A stretch of DNA of 64,000 nucleotides from NCBI RefSeq assembly GCF_024806495.1, contig NZ_JANUFF010000002.1, positions 372,001 to 436,000 of the forward strand, written 5' to 3'. The stretch is from Chryseobacterium sp. JUb7 (GTDB lineage Bacteria; Bacteroidota; Bacteroidia; Flavobacteriales; Weeksellaceae). Under the pieces are notes generated by a model. It was not told where the DNA came from, made no database searches, and worked only from the letters and a program-made list of their open reading frames with translations. Each line of letters begins with the position of its first letter. Position 1 is the first letter of the stretch. This document shows positions 1 through 8,996 of this stretch, piece after piece. Both the position numbers and the translations under genes were made by a program.

Positions 1-1330
1 TATTTCTCAAATCCAGTGCTCCTACTGTAGTCACAAAGTCATCAACATAAAAAGCAGAGGTAATTCCCGCATTAGTCTGGTTGATATTCAGATTTACAGT
101 ATTGTTATAAATTTTGTAATCTTTCCCGATAATAACATAAATTCCATGCCCATTGGCCCTGGCATTTGAAGTACTACCCACTGAAATAACATTTGATACA
201 AAGTTATTATACACATAACCTGCAGCATCTGAAACAGGATATGCCAAACAAATGCCTGAAGCCGGAGCTACAGAAGTATTTTGCACAGAAGTGATTTTAT
301 TGGAGAAAGTTCTGGTATTGGCAGCAGCCACTCCTATACCACATATACTATCCCAATATAATCCCGGAGATACAATATCAGAAACAATATTTCCACTAAT
401 CTCTATATTGGTTGCAGTCACACCACTGGAGACATATATTCCACGGGTAATGGTATTTATACCCGCTCCTGTATTGGAGATGTTAGAGATCGTATTGTTT
501 TTAACAGCCGTATTATTGGTATCTGTTGAAAGCCAGATGCCCATCTGATACGTTGTACTATTTGATGTTCCGGGAATTGAGTTGGTAATATTAGAAATCG
601 TATTCCCTGAAATAACAGCTGCTCCGCCTACCCCCTGAAAATAAATTCCGATATTTCTAATCCCGGCAGTCAACGTATTATCTTTAACAAAAAGTCCTGT
701 TCCGACCGTTTTATCTGTTTGATTTCCGTAAATGTAGACTCCTATATCAGCGGTACGAATATCATTGTTTTCCAGAGTAATATTTTTAAAATATCCGCTA
801 CTCACCGCCGATCCATTACCTAAGACAATAGCAGAACTTGTATTGGCTCCATTGATAAAGATTGTATTTTTAAAAATAACATTATCCAGTGGAGCTGTAC
901 CTGTTGATGATCCCAAATAGACAACGACAGGAGATGTCGCAGAAGTATTATTAATCGTTAAATCCCGACTTGCCCCTTCAATGGTATTAGAACCATCAAT
1001 CGTCACATTATTTCCTAAAATTTTTATCAAAGCCCCGGATTCTACTGCTCCGGAGATTACAGGAGTTACAGAGGGAGCCGGTTTTATTAAAACTGATGTA
1101 TAAGTGGGTACAGCATTTAATTGTGCTGTAGCTGTTTCCGCTGTATTACCCGTAATACTGATATTGATCATTCCTTGATGTACCCCTGAATTAATAGCAT
1201 CAAAAGCGCTTTTAAGGGTTGTATAACTTGTTGAAGCTGTTCCTGATGTTGCCGTAACATTTACTTGCGAATAAGCAACATTAGCGAGAAAACAACTTAA
1301 CAGAATAAATATTCTTCTCATTTTTGACAT
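1..1330 (-). CDS. Secreted right-handed beta-helix protein (partial, C-terminus beyond left edge)
   Basis: The reading frame is open from an ATG at 1330 to the left edge, so about 443 residues of the N-terminal part are visible. It begins with a signal peptide (MSKMRRIFILLSCFLANVAYS, cleavage near the SQ); a second ATG at 1321 gives MRRIF and is an equally good start. The rest is rich in Asn/Thr/Ser/Ile with repeating patterns such as NNTISNI, GNTISNIT and NNDIRTADIG, the coil signature of parallel beta-helix (pectate-lyase-like) proteins. Residues about 25-70 (tandem Thr/Ala, 'SYTTLKSAFDAIN') match the usual entry segment of such Flavobacteriia surface proteins. A T9SS sorting tail is expected but lies outside the window. 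Role unknown; adhesion or polysaccharide binding is possible. Confidence 0.7.
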   Translation of the reverse strand, partial: MSKMRRIFILLSCFLANVAYSQVNVTATSGTASTSYTTLKSAFDAINSGVHQGMINISITGNTAETATAQLNAVPTYTSVLIKPAPSVTPVISGAVESGALIKILGNNVTIDGSNTIEGASRDLTINNTSATSPVVVYLGSSTGTAPLDNVIFKNTIFINGANTSSAIVLGNGSAVSSGYFKNITLENNDIRTADIGVYIYGNQTDKTVGTGLFVKDNTLTAGIRNIGIYFQGVGGAAVISGNTISNITNSIPGTSNSTTYQMGIWLSTDTNNTAVKNNTISNISNTGAGINTITRGIYVSSGVTATNIEISGNIVSDIVSPGLYWDSICGIGVAAANTRTFSNKITSVQNTSVAPASGICLAYPVSDAAGYVYNNFVSNVISVGSTSNARANGHGIYVIIGKDYKIYNNTVNLNINQTNAGITSAFYVDDFVTTVGALDLRN

Positions 1331-1632
1331 GGTGTTAATAGTTCAGGCATAAACATACAAAAAAACCACATAACAACCATTAAACAAATCAATACATCAA
1401 TAAAAAACCCGTTTATTAAAAAATAACGGCAATTTAAGTTCTCAATAATTGACCGGATGATAAATAACAAAAAATCAAACAGGCACTATACTTTTATAGA
1501 GTTTCAGCGGGCCTTTGGCTAGTCGAAACTATATAAACAATTCTCAAACCTTACAAAAAAAGCGGACCAAAGTCCGCTATCATTAATATTATTCATTTAA
1601 AGTTTATTGAACCCCCAAAAATTTAAAGTACA
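1331..1632. other. Intergenic region between the beta-helix gene and the SDR gene
   Basis: This gap holds the promoter side of the beta-helix gene (a near-match to the -7 box, reading TATGTTTA on the minus strand at 1350-1357), an AT-rich stretch, an imperfect hairpin at about 1501-1529 (GTTTC...GAAAC with an inner GGCC/GGCT), and the terminator of the SDR gene at 1554-1578. I see no ORF with a credible start in it. Confidence 0.5.
1554..1578 (-). terminator. Rho-independent terminator of the SDR gene
   Basis: A 7-bp perfect stem (1561-1567 with 1572-1578, AGCGGAC/GTCCGCT) with a 4-base loop; on the minus strand it is followed by a run of seven T. It lies about 55 bases beyond the stop of the SDR gene. 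Confidence 0.85.
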
Positions 1633-2346
1633 TTAAGGATTTGTAGAGAAAATAGAACCATTTGCAATCAATGCTCTTCTGTTCATTTTCAGGATATCTC
1701 TTACCCATTCTGCGAAATCTTCAGGCTGAAGAACCTTATCCGGGTTTCCGTCTGTCAATCCACCCTGAATAGACATATCAGAAGCAATTGTACTAGGCGT
1801 CAATGTGATCACACGGATGTTTTGTTTTCTCCATTCCGCCATCATAGACTGAGACAGAGAAACCACCGCTGCTTTGGAAGCCGCATATGCCGACATATTA
1901 GGACCGCCTTTCAAACCGGCTGTTGATGCTACATTAACGATATCCCCTTCTCCTTTTGCTTTCATAAAAGGATGTACTGCTTTTGCTGCATAATACACTC
2001 CGAAAAGATTGGTTTTAATCACCTGTTCCCAAGTTTCAGAAGGCATTTCTTCGATACTTCCGAAATCACCGATTCCGGCATTATTGATTAAGATATCAAC
2101 CCCTCCCAATTGTTCTGCCAAAGATTCGATTCCCGCTTTTACCTGTATTTCGTTATCAACTGTGAAAACAGCATAAGCTGCATTTACACCAGTGTTTTTG
2201 ATTTCTTCAACGGTCATTTTAAGATTTTCCTCGTTTCTTCCCGTGATCCCAACGTTCACTCCTTCATTAGCCAGTGCCAAAGCCACTGCTTTACCAAGTC
2301 CTCTTCCACCACCTGTAACAATGGCATTCTTTCCGTTTATGTTCAT
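1633..2346 (-). CDS. SDR-family NAD(P)-dependent oxidoreductase (FabG-like)
   Basis: The 237-residue protein has the length and all landmarks of a classical short-chain dehydrogenase: the Rossmann glycine motif TGGGRGLG at residues 11-18, NNAG at 88-91, and the catalytic Ser141, Tyr154 and Lys158 (YAASK). Such enzymes reduce ketones or oxidise alcohols with NAD(P)H; many Flavobacteriia homologues are labelled 3-ketoacyl-ACP reductase, but no fatty-acid genes are adjacent and the substrate cannot be read from the sequence. It is soluble, with no signal peptide. It stands alone: its own -7 box (2369-2376) is upstream and a terminator (1554-1578) follows. Confidence 0.92.
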   Translation of the reverse strand: MNINGKNAIVTGGGRGLGKAVALALANEGVNVGITGRNEENLKMTVEEIKNTGVNAAYAVFTVDNEIQVKAGIESLAEQLGGVDILINNAGIGDFGSIEEMPSETWEQVIKTNLFGVYYAAKAVHPFMKAKGEGDIVNVASTAGLKGGPNMSAYAASKAAVVSLSQSMMAEWRKQNIRVITLTPSTIASDMSIQGGLTDGNPDKVLQPEDFAEWVRDILKMNRRALIANGSIFSTNP

Positions 2347-2368
2347 ATTAATAGAATTTTATTTTTGG

Positions 2369-2376
2369 CAAATTTA
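2369..2376 (-). promoter_or_regulatory. -7 promoter element of the SDR gene
   Basis: The minus strand reads TAAATTTG, an exact match to the Bacteroidota -7 consensus TAnnTTTG, 22 bases upstream of the start codon. Confidence 0.6.
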
Positions 2377-2452
2377 CGAAAGAAGATTTCTAAACACCTG
2401 ATTAATCCGTGATTTTAATCAAAACTTAACCATAGATATAAATTATAGAATC

Positions 2453-2483
2453 AAAACAAAACCGACTTCAAATAAAGTCGGTT
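2453..2483 (-). terminator. Rho-independent terminator of the phosphoesterase gene
   Basis: A 9-bp stem (2460-2468 with 2475-2483, AACCGACTT/AAGTCGGTT), 6-base loop, then TTTTG-rich sequence on the minus strand, located 33 bases past the phosphoesterase stop. Confidence 0.8.
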
Positions 2484-2516
2484 TCTATTGAAAGTATAGT
2501 AAAAAAAATGAAAAAC

Positions 2517-4100
2517 TTAAGGAATAAGAATCGGGTTTTGAACCTCAAATTCTTCAGAGGATGAAAACTGATTTCCATACATATCTGTTGCTCTTACCTC
2601 AACTTTATGTTTTCCTACAGAAAGTTTTTTAGAGAAATCCCCTGTCCAGATATGTTTTGACATTTCGGGATTCGAAGGTCTTCTGCCCGGGAAAAGATTC
2701 TTAGTTGTATCCCATTTGAATACTGACATTGCAAAGCTAGGATCTACTGTTTCGTCATACTGCATATCCTCCCACTTCTCATTATCGATTCTGTATTCTA
2801 CTTTATCTTTTTTGCTGCCCATGAAAAAATTGGCCATGATTTTTGCGGAAGTTTTTCCAGGATGCGGAACTGCTTTCGGAACATATAAATTGATCTGATA
2901 ATCTTCTGATTTTCCGGCCGTTTTGTATTTAACTTTATATTGATTATCATTAAAACTGATGAAAGAATATCCTTTTGCTGTACCGTCCCTCATTGTAGAA
3001 GTCGGCAACCCCGCGTCATCTGAAGTTCCGGACCACCAATCCCCACAGGTTGTTCCAACATTATATTCGTGTAAATCTTTTGAACCGTTCCAACCCGCTG
3101 CTTTTCCGTAAAAAAGCTGTTGCTGAATGTGGGTATGTGCCGATAAAATCAAAGCATTCTGAAAAGGAGCCAGATAATCAAATAATTTCTGACGGTCTGA
3201 GTTTCTGAAATTATCTTCATTTTTATGCTCCAGCGGAATATGGAAAGAAACGACAATCAGTTTATTTTTATCCACTAATTTTAAATCATTTTCAACAAAT
3301 TTCAACTGATCTTCACGGAAACCTCCCCAATACCCTTTTCCGTCTCTCGGATCCGGATATAAGATATCGTCCAATACAATGAAGTGAATATTTCCGTAAT
3401 TGAAAGAATAATTAGCAGGTCCAAAGTTCGATTCAAAAGTTTCGTCTGAAAGATGGTCTTCTTTTGCATCATAATTCATGTCGTGGTTACCCATTACATT
3501 GTACCACGGCAATCCGATCTCTTTCATCACATCCGCATAAGGTTTCTGCAAACTTAGATTGTCTCCAACCAAATCTCCCAAGCTGATTCCCAATACTGCA
3601 TTTTTTTTGGTATTTTTCACCTCATTGACAATGGCTCTTTTAAAATAATCCAGCTGTTTTTCTGTGTAAGGCTGAGGATCTCCGAAAACCAGAATATCGA
3701 AATTTTTACTTTCGTTTTGTTTGTTTAAAGCAAAATTAACTTCTTTTGGAAGTGCTCCTGTCGGCGCCGTTCCTTTATATTTAAAATCTGCCGGTGAACC
3801 TTGTGGTTTGTACGGATAATAATACTGAGGCAGATTGTTACCATTAACAGGTGTCATATATCCTGAAGGTTTGATCACAAAAACGGTCTGTCCATCCTGA
3901 ATAGGAAGGCTATATCTTCCGTTTTTATCGGTAAGAATGACCTGTACTCCATTGGAAACCGCCACTCCCTCGATCCCTTTTTCTTTATTCTCTTTTTTCT
4001 GATTTTTGTTGATATCTTCAAACACATATCCTGAAACTGAAGTTTGAGAAAACGCCATTGCTGAAACCAACAAACATGGCATTAAAAATTTTATATTCAT
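2517..4100 (-). CDS. Secreted calcineurin-like phosphoesterase (three-domain MetallophosN/C type)
   Basis: The 527-residue protein has a signal peptide (about 1-18), an N-terminal SdrD/Cna-B-like domain (about 20-125, 'VSGYVFEDINKN'), a binuclear metallophosphoesterase domain (about 133-375) and a C-terminal beta domain (about 400-527). Visible metal ligands are D141 and Q143 (GDPQ, in place of the usual DxH), GDLVGD 175-180, GNHD 204-207, H287 and H322/H324 (AHTH). This arrangement is known in Bacteroidota periplasmic or surface phosphoesterases. It lies 191 bases behind the SusD gene in the same direction, so it may share the SusC promoter. Together with the Pho-box-like array upstream of SusC this points to release of phosphate from an organic phosphoester; the substrate is not known. 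Confidence 0.88.
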   Translation of the reverse strand: MNIKFLMPCLLVSAMAFSQTSVSGYVFEDINKNQKKENKEKGIEGVAVSNGVQVILTDKNGRYSLPIQDGQTVFVIKPSGYMTPVNGNNLPQYYYPYKPQGSPADFKYKGTAPTGALPKEVNFALNKQNESKNFDILVFGDPQPYTEKQLDYFKRAIVNEVKNTKKNAVLGISLGDLVGDNLSLQKPYADVMKEIGLPWYNVMGNHDMNYDAKEDHLSDETFESNFGPANYSFNYGNIHFIVLDDILYPDPRDGKGYWGGFREDQLKFVENDLKLVDKNKLIVVSFHIPLEHKNEDNFRNSDRQKLFDYLAPFQNALILSAHTHIQQQLFYGKAAGWNGSKDLHEYNVGTTCGDWWSGTSDDAGLPTSTMRDGTAKGYSFISFNDNQYKVKYKTAGKSEDYQINLYVPKAVPHPGKTSAKIMANFFMGSKKDKVEYRIDNEKWEDMQYDETVDPSFAMSVFKWDTTKNLFPGRRPSNPEMSKHIWTGDFSKKLSVGKHKVEVRATDMYGNQFSSSEEFEVQNPILIP

Positions 4101-4147
4101 TTTACTTTTTGCTTAAATTTGTTTTGATTTTTCGATTTTAAAACTTT

Positions 4148-4255
4148 CGTCAGCTCGAGTGTTTTTCGTCATAAAATGAAGAAAAATATATCGGGAGTTT
4201 TTTAATTTAAATAAACTTCTCGATACTATTTTTTCAAAACCTACTCGAAGTGACG
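4148..4255. repeat. Long nested inverted repeat (REP-like element)
   Basis: Outer arms CGTCAGCTCGAGT (4148-4160) and ACTCGAAGTGACG (4243-4255) are inverted repeats matching at 11 of 13 positions; an inner pair, TATCGGGAGTTT (4189-4200) and AAACTTCTCGATA (4213-4225), is also roughly complementary. The whole would fold into a long hairpin between the SusD and phosphoesterase genes. The outer-arm sequence resembles an extragenic repeat I recall from Chryseobacterium genomes, but that cannot be checked here. Confidence 0.6.
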
Positions 4256-4291
4256 GCGGATTGTTATTAGAATTCTCCGAAATTTATTGTA

Positions 4292-5743
4292 TTATTGGTT
4301 CCACCAGGTTTTGACATTAATATCATCGCCACCCATTTGCTGAACTGCTGCCTGATAATTTGTCGTATTCAAAACTTTAGGATTCGGAGGATACATCAAT
4401 CTTTGAGGCAGATTCCCATTATTCAGAAGCCCTCCGTTGTTAGGAAGCACAGGAAAACCTGTTCGCCTTTTCTCAAACCACTGCTGCTGATCCACAAAGA
4501 ACAGTGCCACATATTTCTGCAGCATAATTCTTTCTAAAGTTCCATTGTAAGCTACACTGGTATTTGTAAAATAATTGGCTGGCATGGTAGAACCCCATTG
4601 TTCAATGGTAGCTTTTACACCGCTTTCGTAATACGTCTGTGCACTTCCGGAAATAATTCCTTTAAGAGCAAGTTCGGATAAGGTGAACTGCAATTCAGCA
4701 TAAGGATACAGTAAAATATTCAGAGGTGCTTTTGCCAGATTCTGATTCATATTGGACGGCTGATAATCGAACGTTGTTCCGTAGGCATACCCTGAAGGAG
4801 CTCCTTTATATCCAATATTGGCATTAGCAGGGATACTCTTAGCCTGACCAAAAAACAAAGCCATTCTCGGGTCATTATTAGCCTTCAGCGTTTCAACAAA
4901 AAATGCTGAAGCCGCTCTTCCCGTTGTAAAATCCTGAGGTCTTGCAATCGGCGGAAGAAGTGGCGCAACTCCCGTTACGTTTAATTTTGCAGTTTCATTA
5001 TTATTTTGAAAAATAGGGTAAACAGTAGGATTATTGATGATCTCCTGAATTCTTTCATGAACATTTACTTCCCCGTTTTTCTTTAAAATCCTTGTAAGAA
5101 GTCTTAATGAAAGAGAATTACAGAATTTTTTCCAGTTGGTAATTCCATTGACATCACTTTCCGCTTTATAAAAAAGATCAGGTCCGGTAAGAAGTTTCGT
5201 TGTAACGAAGAGTGAGTTTGCCGTTTTTAAATCGTCCAGTAGCTGAAGATAAATATTCTTCTGCTGATCAAATTTAGGCTGAGAAATCCCTTCATCCATC
5301 CTTGATGCTTCATTAAAAGGCACATCCCCATAAGTATCTGTAAGATTTGAATACATCAAAGCATTCAAAACCATTGCAATAGCCTGATAATTTACATCAT
5401 TATCTCTTATCGCCGCTTTTTTCATATCCTGAATCTGCATGATCCATTTGTAGCTGTTATTCCAAAAACCGGCTCCTGTATTTTCCGTCATATAATAACG
5501 GCTCAATGAATTTCCTTCATTAGGAAAATCAAGAGAAACCTGCATGATATCAAATGTGAAATCATTGGCTCTCATATAATTCACAGCCGAAATATTATAC
5601 TCGATCGGCACTAATAATTTTGAAGCTACAGGTTCACTGATTCTGCTTTCGTCAACATTTACCTCATCCAAGCTTCTGCCACACGATATTGAAACTAGCC
5701 CAATTCCTGCAGTTAATACTATATTTAACAATAATTTTTTCAT
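4292..5743 (-). CDS. SusD/RagB-family outer-membrane lipoprotein
   Basis: The 483-residue protein starts with a lipoprotein signal ending at Cys21 (VSISC) and matches SusD-like_2 family proteins in length and pattern: an early helical TPR-like region with W/Y-rich segments (about 75-130), then a C-terminal part with 'LPQRLMYPPNPKVLNT' and a terminal 'WW' segment. SusD proteins are surface lids that capture a nutrient for the TonB-dependent SusC channel. The gene follows susC by 11 bases, so the two are one operon. The substrate is unknown; SusCD pairs import glycans, peptides or other oligomers, and the neighbouring phosphoesterase and promoter array favour a phosphorylated compound. Confidence 0.92.
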   Translation of the reverse strand: MKKLLLNIVLTAGIGLVSISCGRSLDEVNVDESRISEPVASKLLVPIEYNISAVNYMRANDFTFDIMQVSLDFPNEGNSLSRYYMTENTGAGFWNNSYKWIMQIQDMKKAAIRDNDVNYQAIAMVLNALMYSNLTDTYGDVPFNEASRMDEGISQPKFDQQKNIYLQLLDDLKTANSLFVTTKLLTGPDLFYKAESDVNGITNWKKFCNSLSLRLLTRILKKNGEVNVHERIQEIINNPTVYPIFQNNNETAKLNVTGVAPLLPPIARPQDFTTGRAASAFFVETLKANNDPRMALFFGQAKSIPANANIGYKGAPSGYAYGTTFDYQPSNMNQNLAKAPLNILLYPYAELQFTLSELALKGIISGSAQTYYESGVKATIEQWGSTMPANYFTNTSVAYNGTLERIMLQKYVALFFVDQQQWFEKRRTGFPVLPNNGGLLNNGNLPQRLMYPPNPKVLNTTNYQAAVQQMGGDDINVKTWWNQ

Positions 5744-5754
5744 GATTTTACATT

Positions 5755-8730
5755 TTAGAATTTAACATTAAGCTGAATACCTACTGTTCTCGCTGTCGGC
5801 AACTGCCCCATTTCCACTCCCGGAGTGATCTGGTTGTCGTTCAGGGTAGCTGCTTCCGGATCGAATAATGGAAACTTCGTCCACATCCAAAGATTTCTTC
5901 CGAATACCGCTAAAGTCAGATCTGTGATTTTAAGCTGTTCGGTAATGCTTCTTGGGAAAGAATATGAAATTCGGGCATCTCTTAATTTAATAAAAGAGGT
6001 ATCGAATGTATTCGTTTCTACGTTGGCTCTTCTGTAATAATCGGCATAATACGCTGACGCCAAAACTCCTTTCGTATTAGGTGAGAAAGAACCGTCAGGA
6101 TTCTGTACCACTCCTTCTCCGATGATCAAACCGCCAGGGTTATCTCTTCCTATTAAAGTATGTTCCAATTTCCCCTGCTCCGTCATTTTGTGATGAGACT
6201 GTGAGTAGGCCATCCCTTTGTACTGACCGTCAAATGAGAAACTCACCGTAACATTTTTATACCTGAACTCATTTTGAAGACCTGCCCTCCATTTTGGATA
6301 AGCATTTCCTATCTTTTTCATCTGAGTAGGCTTTGCCGTCAATCCATCAGTTGCATTAAAAATAACCTGTCCATCAGGAGAATACATCAATCCATATCCA
6401 TACATATCACCTAATGAACCTCCTACAAATGCATTATAATACACCACTCCTCCCACGCTTGCCATAGTGTAAGGCTCACCGTTGAATTCTTCAGGAAGAG
6501 AAAGAATTTTATTTCTGTTCATCGACCAGTTGGCGTTTACGCTCCATGAGAAATTTTTATTTTTAACCGGATATGTATTTAAAGTCATTTCAATCCCTCT
6601 GTTTCTTACTTCTCCTGCATTGATCACTCTTGTGCTGTAGCCCGTTTCCCACAACGTAGGAATTTTCACGATCTGATCTTTGGAATTGTTTTGATACGCT
6701 GTAATGGTATAATTAATTCTGTTTTTAAGAATACTGAAATCCATCCCAGCTTCCATATTTGTGATCATATTCGGTCGTAAATTCGGATTGGGATACATCG
6801 ACGGTATTTCTATAGATCCATTAAAATCACTATTGTTATAATATTTAATCAACTGGTAAGGATCGGTATCGTTGCCCACTTTAGACCATGAAGCCCTTAG
6901 TTTCCAGTAATTAAATTTATCCGATGTCAACTTGAAAATATCTGAAAGAATAAATGATGTCGCTACCGAAGGGTAAAAATAAGAACGGTTGGCTTTCGGA
7001 AGTGTGCTGCTCCAGTCATTTCTCGCTGTAACATCTAAGAACACTTTGTTTTTATAACCCAAAGTAGCCAAAGCATAGGTACTGTTCACCTGCTTATCAC
7101 TTGGTTTCGCAAACTTCATGATGGTTGAAATTCCGTTTGGCATGGTGTACACTCCCGGTTTCAGAAGCCCTTCTGCCAGATAATCATTCATTGTGTATTC
7201 TGTGTAACGGATATTTCCTCCGACGGATGCACTGAAATCAAAATCATTAAATTTATTTCTGTACGTGAACAGGACATCGTTATTCAGGTCCATCAATCTG
7301 ATATGCTGTTCTCTGTACATCCCCTGAAGGTAATTTGCAGAACTCCAGGGTCTTTTTTGGGTACGCAGTTCATTGGTTAATTCCATTCCCGATCTCACCA
7401 TGACATCAAGATTTTTGGTGATCTTATAATTAAGATTTACGTTTCCTGTGATGAAGTTTTTATCAACCCCATTCAGCATTTCGTAAGCAATCAGATAAGG
7501 ATTATCGATAAACGAACTGAAAGGGTGAACCTGATCTACCTGCTCTTTCCCGGATTTCCAGATCGGCGCATACCATGACAAATCAACATTCGGATTCTGG
7601 AAGATCATGAAATAAGAGATCGACTGGTTGCTGTAACCGGTAGCCGGTAAATTGTCGCTCTTTGTTTTATTATAATTCAGCTTAATCCCTACTTTCAGTT
7701 TTTCATTGACTTTATGATCTACTGAAAAAGCGGCATTAAATCTGTCGAAACCTGTATTCGGCATCATCCATTCATTCTTCAGATATGTTAAAGATGATCT
7801 GAATGATGTATTTTCATTAGAAGCCTCTATGGCGATATTGTTGGAGAAAGTTGTTCCGGTTTGCCAGAACCCTTTGATATTGTCTTTGTACGGCTGCCAC
7901 AATTGTCTTGTTGCACTTTGTCCTTCTGTAGCAGGATCATACTGGAAATAATACTGTCCATCGAATTTCGGTCCGAAAGCACTGCTCGTCCCTCCCGTAT
8001 TTACCCCATCAGCAGAAGCCTGATAGGAATAGAAATAATTTCCGCTGGTGTCTTTCTGCATTGTTCCCTGACCGTACTGGTACTGATAATCGGGCCATTT
8101 CAGAACAGTATCGTAGCTAGAATAAGAATTTAAAGTAATCTGTACTTTTCCTTTTTTGCTTTTTCCGGATTTTGTAGTAATCATGATTGCTCCGCCTGCT
8201 CCTCTTGAACCATACAGTGCTGACGCTGTAGAACCTTTCAGAACGGTGATTGATTCAATATCATCTGGATTAATGGTATTGATCCCGTTACCGTAATCAA
8301 TCGGAAGATCCGCCTTTGAACCAGCACCATAAGCTGAAAAGCCCGTTCCGGTTGTATTATTATTCATCGGAACACCGTCTACCACAATAAGGGCGTTATT
8401 CTGATCGGCATTCATGGAAATATCGCCACGAAGCTTGATGACAGAACTTCCTAACGGTCCCGCTCCCGCAGTCTGAATTTTCAACCCTGCCACTTTTCCT
8501 TCCAAAGCCTGCGACCAGTTATTGTTCTGAGTCTTCAGCAATTCGTCTGATTTTATGGTTTCAGCAACATATCCTAAAGATCTATCCTGCCTTTTGATAC
8601 CCAAAGCAGTCACCACGACCTCATCAATGGATTTAATAGTATCTTTTTTAGCTTTTTGCTGAGCCGCCAGATTGACACTGACTAATCCCAGAAGTGATAA
8701 GATCAACAGCTTTTGTGTCTCTTTACGCAT
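5755..8730 (-). CDS. SusC/RagA-family TonB-linked outer-membrane receptor
   Basis: The 991-residue protein has a signal peptide (about 1-23), a TonB-box-like segment (EVVVTALGIKR near 37-47), a plug domain (about 50-190, with 'ALIVVDGVPM' and 'VLKGSTASALYGSRGAGG', the SusC hallmark) and a 22-strand beta-barrel ending in Phe (LNVKF). It lacks the N-terminal carboxypeptidase-regulatory domain found in longer SusC proteins. It takes up substrate with energy from TonB-ExbBD and pairs with the SusD gene directly downstream. Its promoter region has an exact -7 box (8748-8755) and a striking 11-bp-phased array of TTAACA-like sites (8778-8874), suggesting control by a PhoP/PhoB-type regulator. Confidence 0.95.
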   Translation of the reverse strand: MRKETQKLLILSLLGLVSVNLAAQQKAKKDTIKSIDEVVVTALGIKRQDRSLGYVAETIKSDELLKTQNNNWSQALEGKVAGLKIQTAGAGPLGSSVIKLRGDISMNADQNNALIVVDGVPMNNNTTGTGFSAYGAGSKADLPIDYGNGINTINPDDIESITVLKGSTASALYGSRGAGGAIMITTKSGKSKKGKVQITLNSYSSYDTVLKWPDYQYQYGQGTMQKDTSGNYFYSYQASADGVNTGGTSSAFGPKFDGQYYFQYDPATEGQSATRQLWQPYKDNIKGFWQTGTTFSNNIAIEASNENTSFRSSLTYLKNEWMMPNTGFDRFNAAFSVDHKVNEKLKVGIKLNYNKTKSDNLPATGYSNQSISYFMIFQNPNVDLSWYAPIWKSGKEQVDQVHPFSSFIDNPYLIAYEMLNGVDKNFITGNVNLNYKITKNLDVMVRSGMELTNELRTQKRPWSSANYLQGMYREQHIRLMDLNNDVLFTYRNKFNDFDFSASVGGNIRYTEYTMNDYLAEGLLKPGVYTMPNGISTIMKFAKPSDKQVNSTYALATLGYKNKVFLDVTARNDWSSTLPKANRSYFYPSVATSFILSDIFKLTSDKFNYWKLRASWSKVGNDTDPYQLIKYYNNSDFNGSIEIPSMYPNPNLRPNMITNMEAGMDFSILKNRINYTITAYQNNSKDQIVKIPTLWETGYSTRVINAGEVRNRGIEMTLNTYPVKNKNFSWSVNANWSMNRNKILSLPEEFNGEPYTMASVGGVVYYNAFVGGSLGDMYGYGLMYSPDGQVIFNATDGLTAKPTQMKKIGNAYPKWRAGLQNEFRYKNVTVSFSFDGQYKGMAYSQSHHKMTEQGKLEHTLIGRDNPGGLIIGEGVVQNPDGSFSPNTKGVLASAYYADYYRRANVETNTFDTSFIKLRDARISYSFPRSITEQLKITDLTLAVFGRNLWMWTKFPLFDPEAATLNDNQITPGVEMGQLPTARTVGIQLNVKF

Positions 8731-8747
8731 ATCCTTTTTTGTTTGCG

Positions 8748-8755
8748 CAAAATTA
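8748..8755 (-). promoter_or_regulatory. -7 promoter element of the susCD operon
   Basis: The minus strand reads TAATTTTG (consensus TAnnTTTG), 18 bases upstream of the SusC start codon. The position where a -33 element would lie is occupied by the first TTAACA box (8778-8783), as expected for an activator-dependent promoter. Confidence 0.6.
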
Positions 8756-8777
8756 AAACGACATTATGATTACAGTT

Positions 8778-8874
8778 TTAACACCATTTTAACATTTATT
8801 AAAGAATTATTAAACACCATATTAATTTAATCTTAACAAAAACACATACACATTTGGTTAACAACAGGTTAAAA
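8778..8874 (-). promoter_or_regulatory. 11-bp-phased TTAACA array, candidate PhoP/PhoB-type operator
   Basis: On the plus strand TTAACA occurs at 8778, 8789, 8833 and 8858, with variants TTAAAG at 8799, TTAAAC at 8810, TTAATT at 8822 and TTAAAA at 8869. Distances are 11, 10, 11, 12, 11, 25 and 11 bases; the first six sit on one 11-bp grid, one helical turn each. Read on the coding (minus) strand these are TGTTAA direct repeats. Direct TTAACA-like hexamers at 11-bp steps are the known binding pattern of Bacillus PhoP, and PhoB-family regulators in general bind 11-bp repeats. AT-rich background makes TTAA common, but exact TTAACA in phase is not expected by chance. Confidence 0.55.
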
Positions 8875-8955
8875 CAATTAAGCATTTTTAATACAAATAG
8901 CGTATAATATTTGCTTAACTTTATTGTCTTTCTCTGAGAAAATAAAAAAACATCT

Positions 8956-8991
8956 GCAAAAAAAAGAGCTTAACCATATCCGGCAAGCTCT
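8956..8991 (-). terminator. Rho-independent terminator of the delta-60-repeat gene
   Basis: Stem AGAGCTT (8965-8971) with AAGCTCT (8985-8991), 13-base loop, followed on the minus strand by a run of eight T. It lies just past the stop at 8997. Confidence 0.75.
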
Positions 8992-8996
8992 ATTTA

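Noticed and set aside
252..548. A plus-strand frame opposite the left-edge beta-helix gene.
   Set aside because: Antisense shadow of the repeat-rich coding sequence; no promoter or recognisable product.
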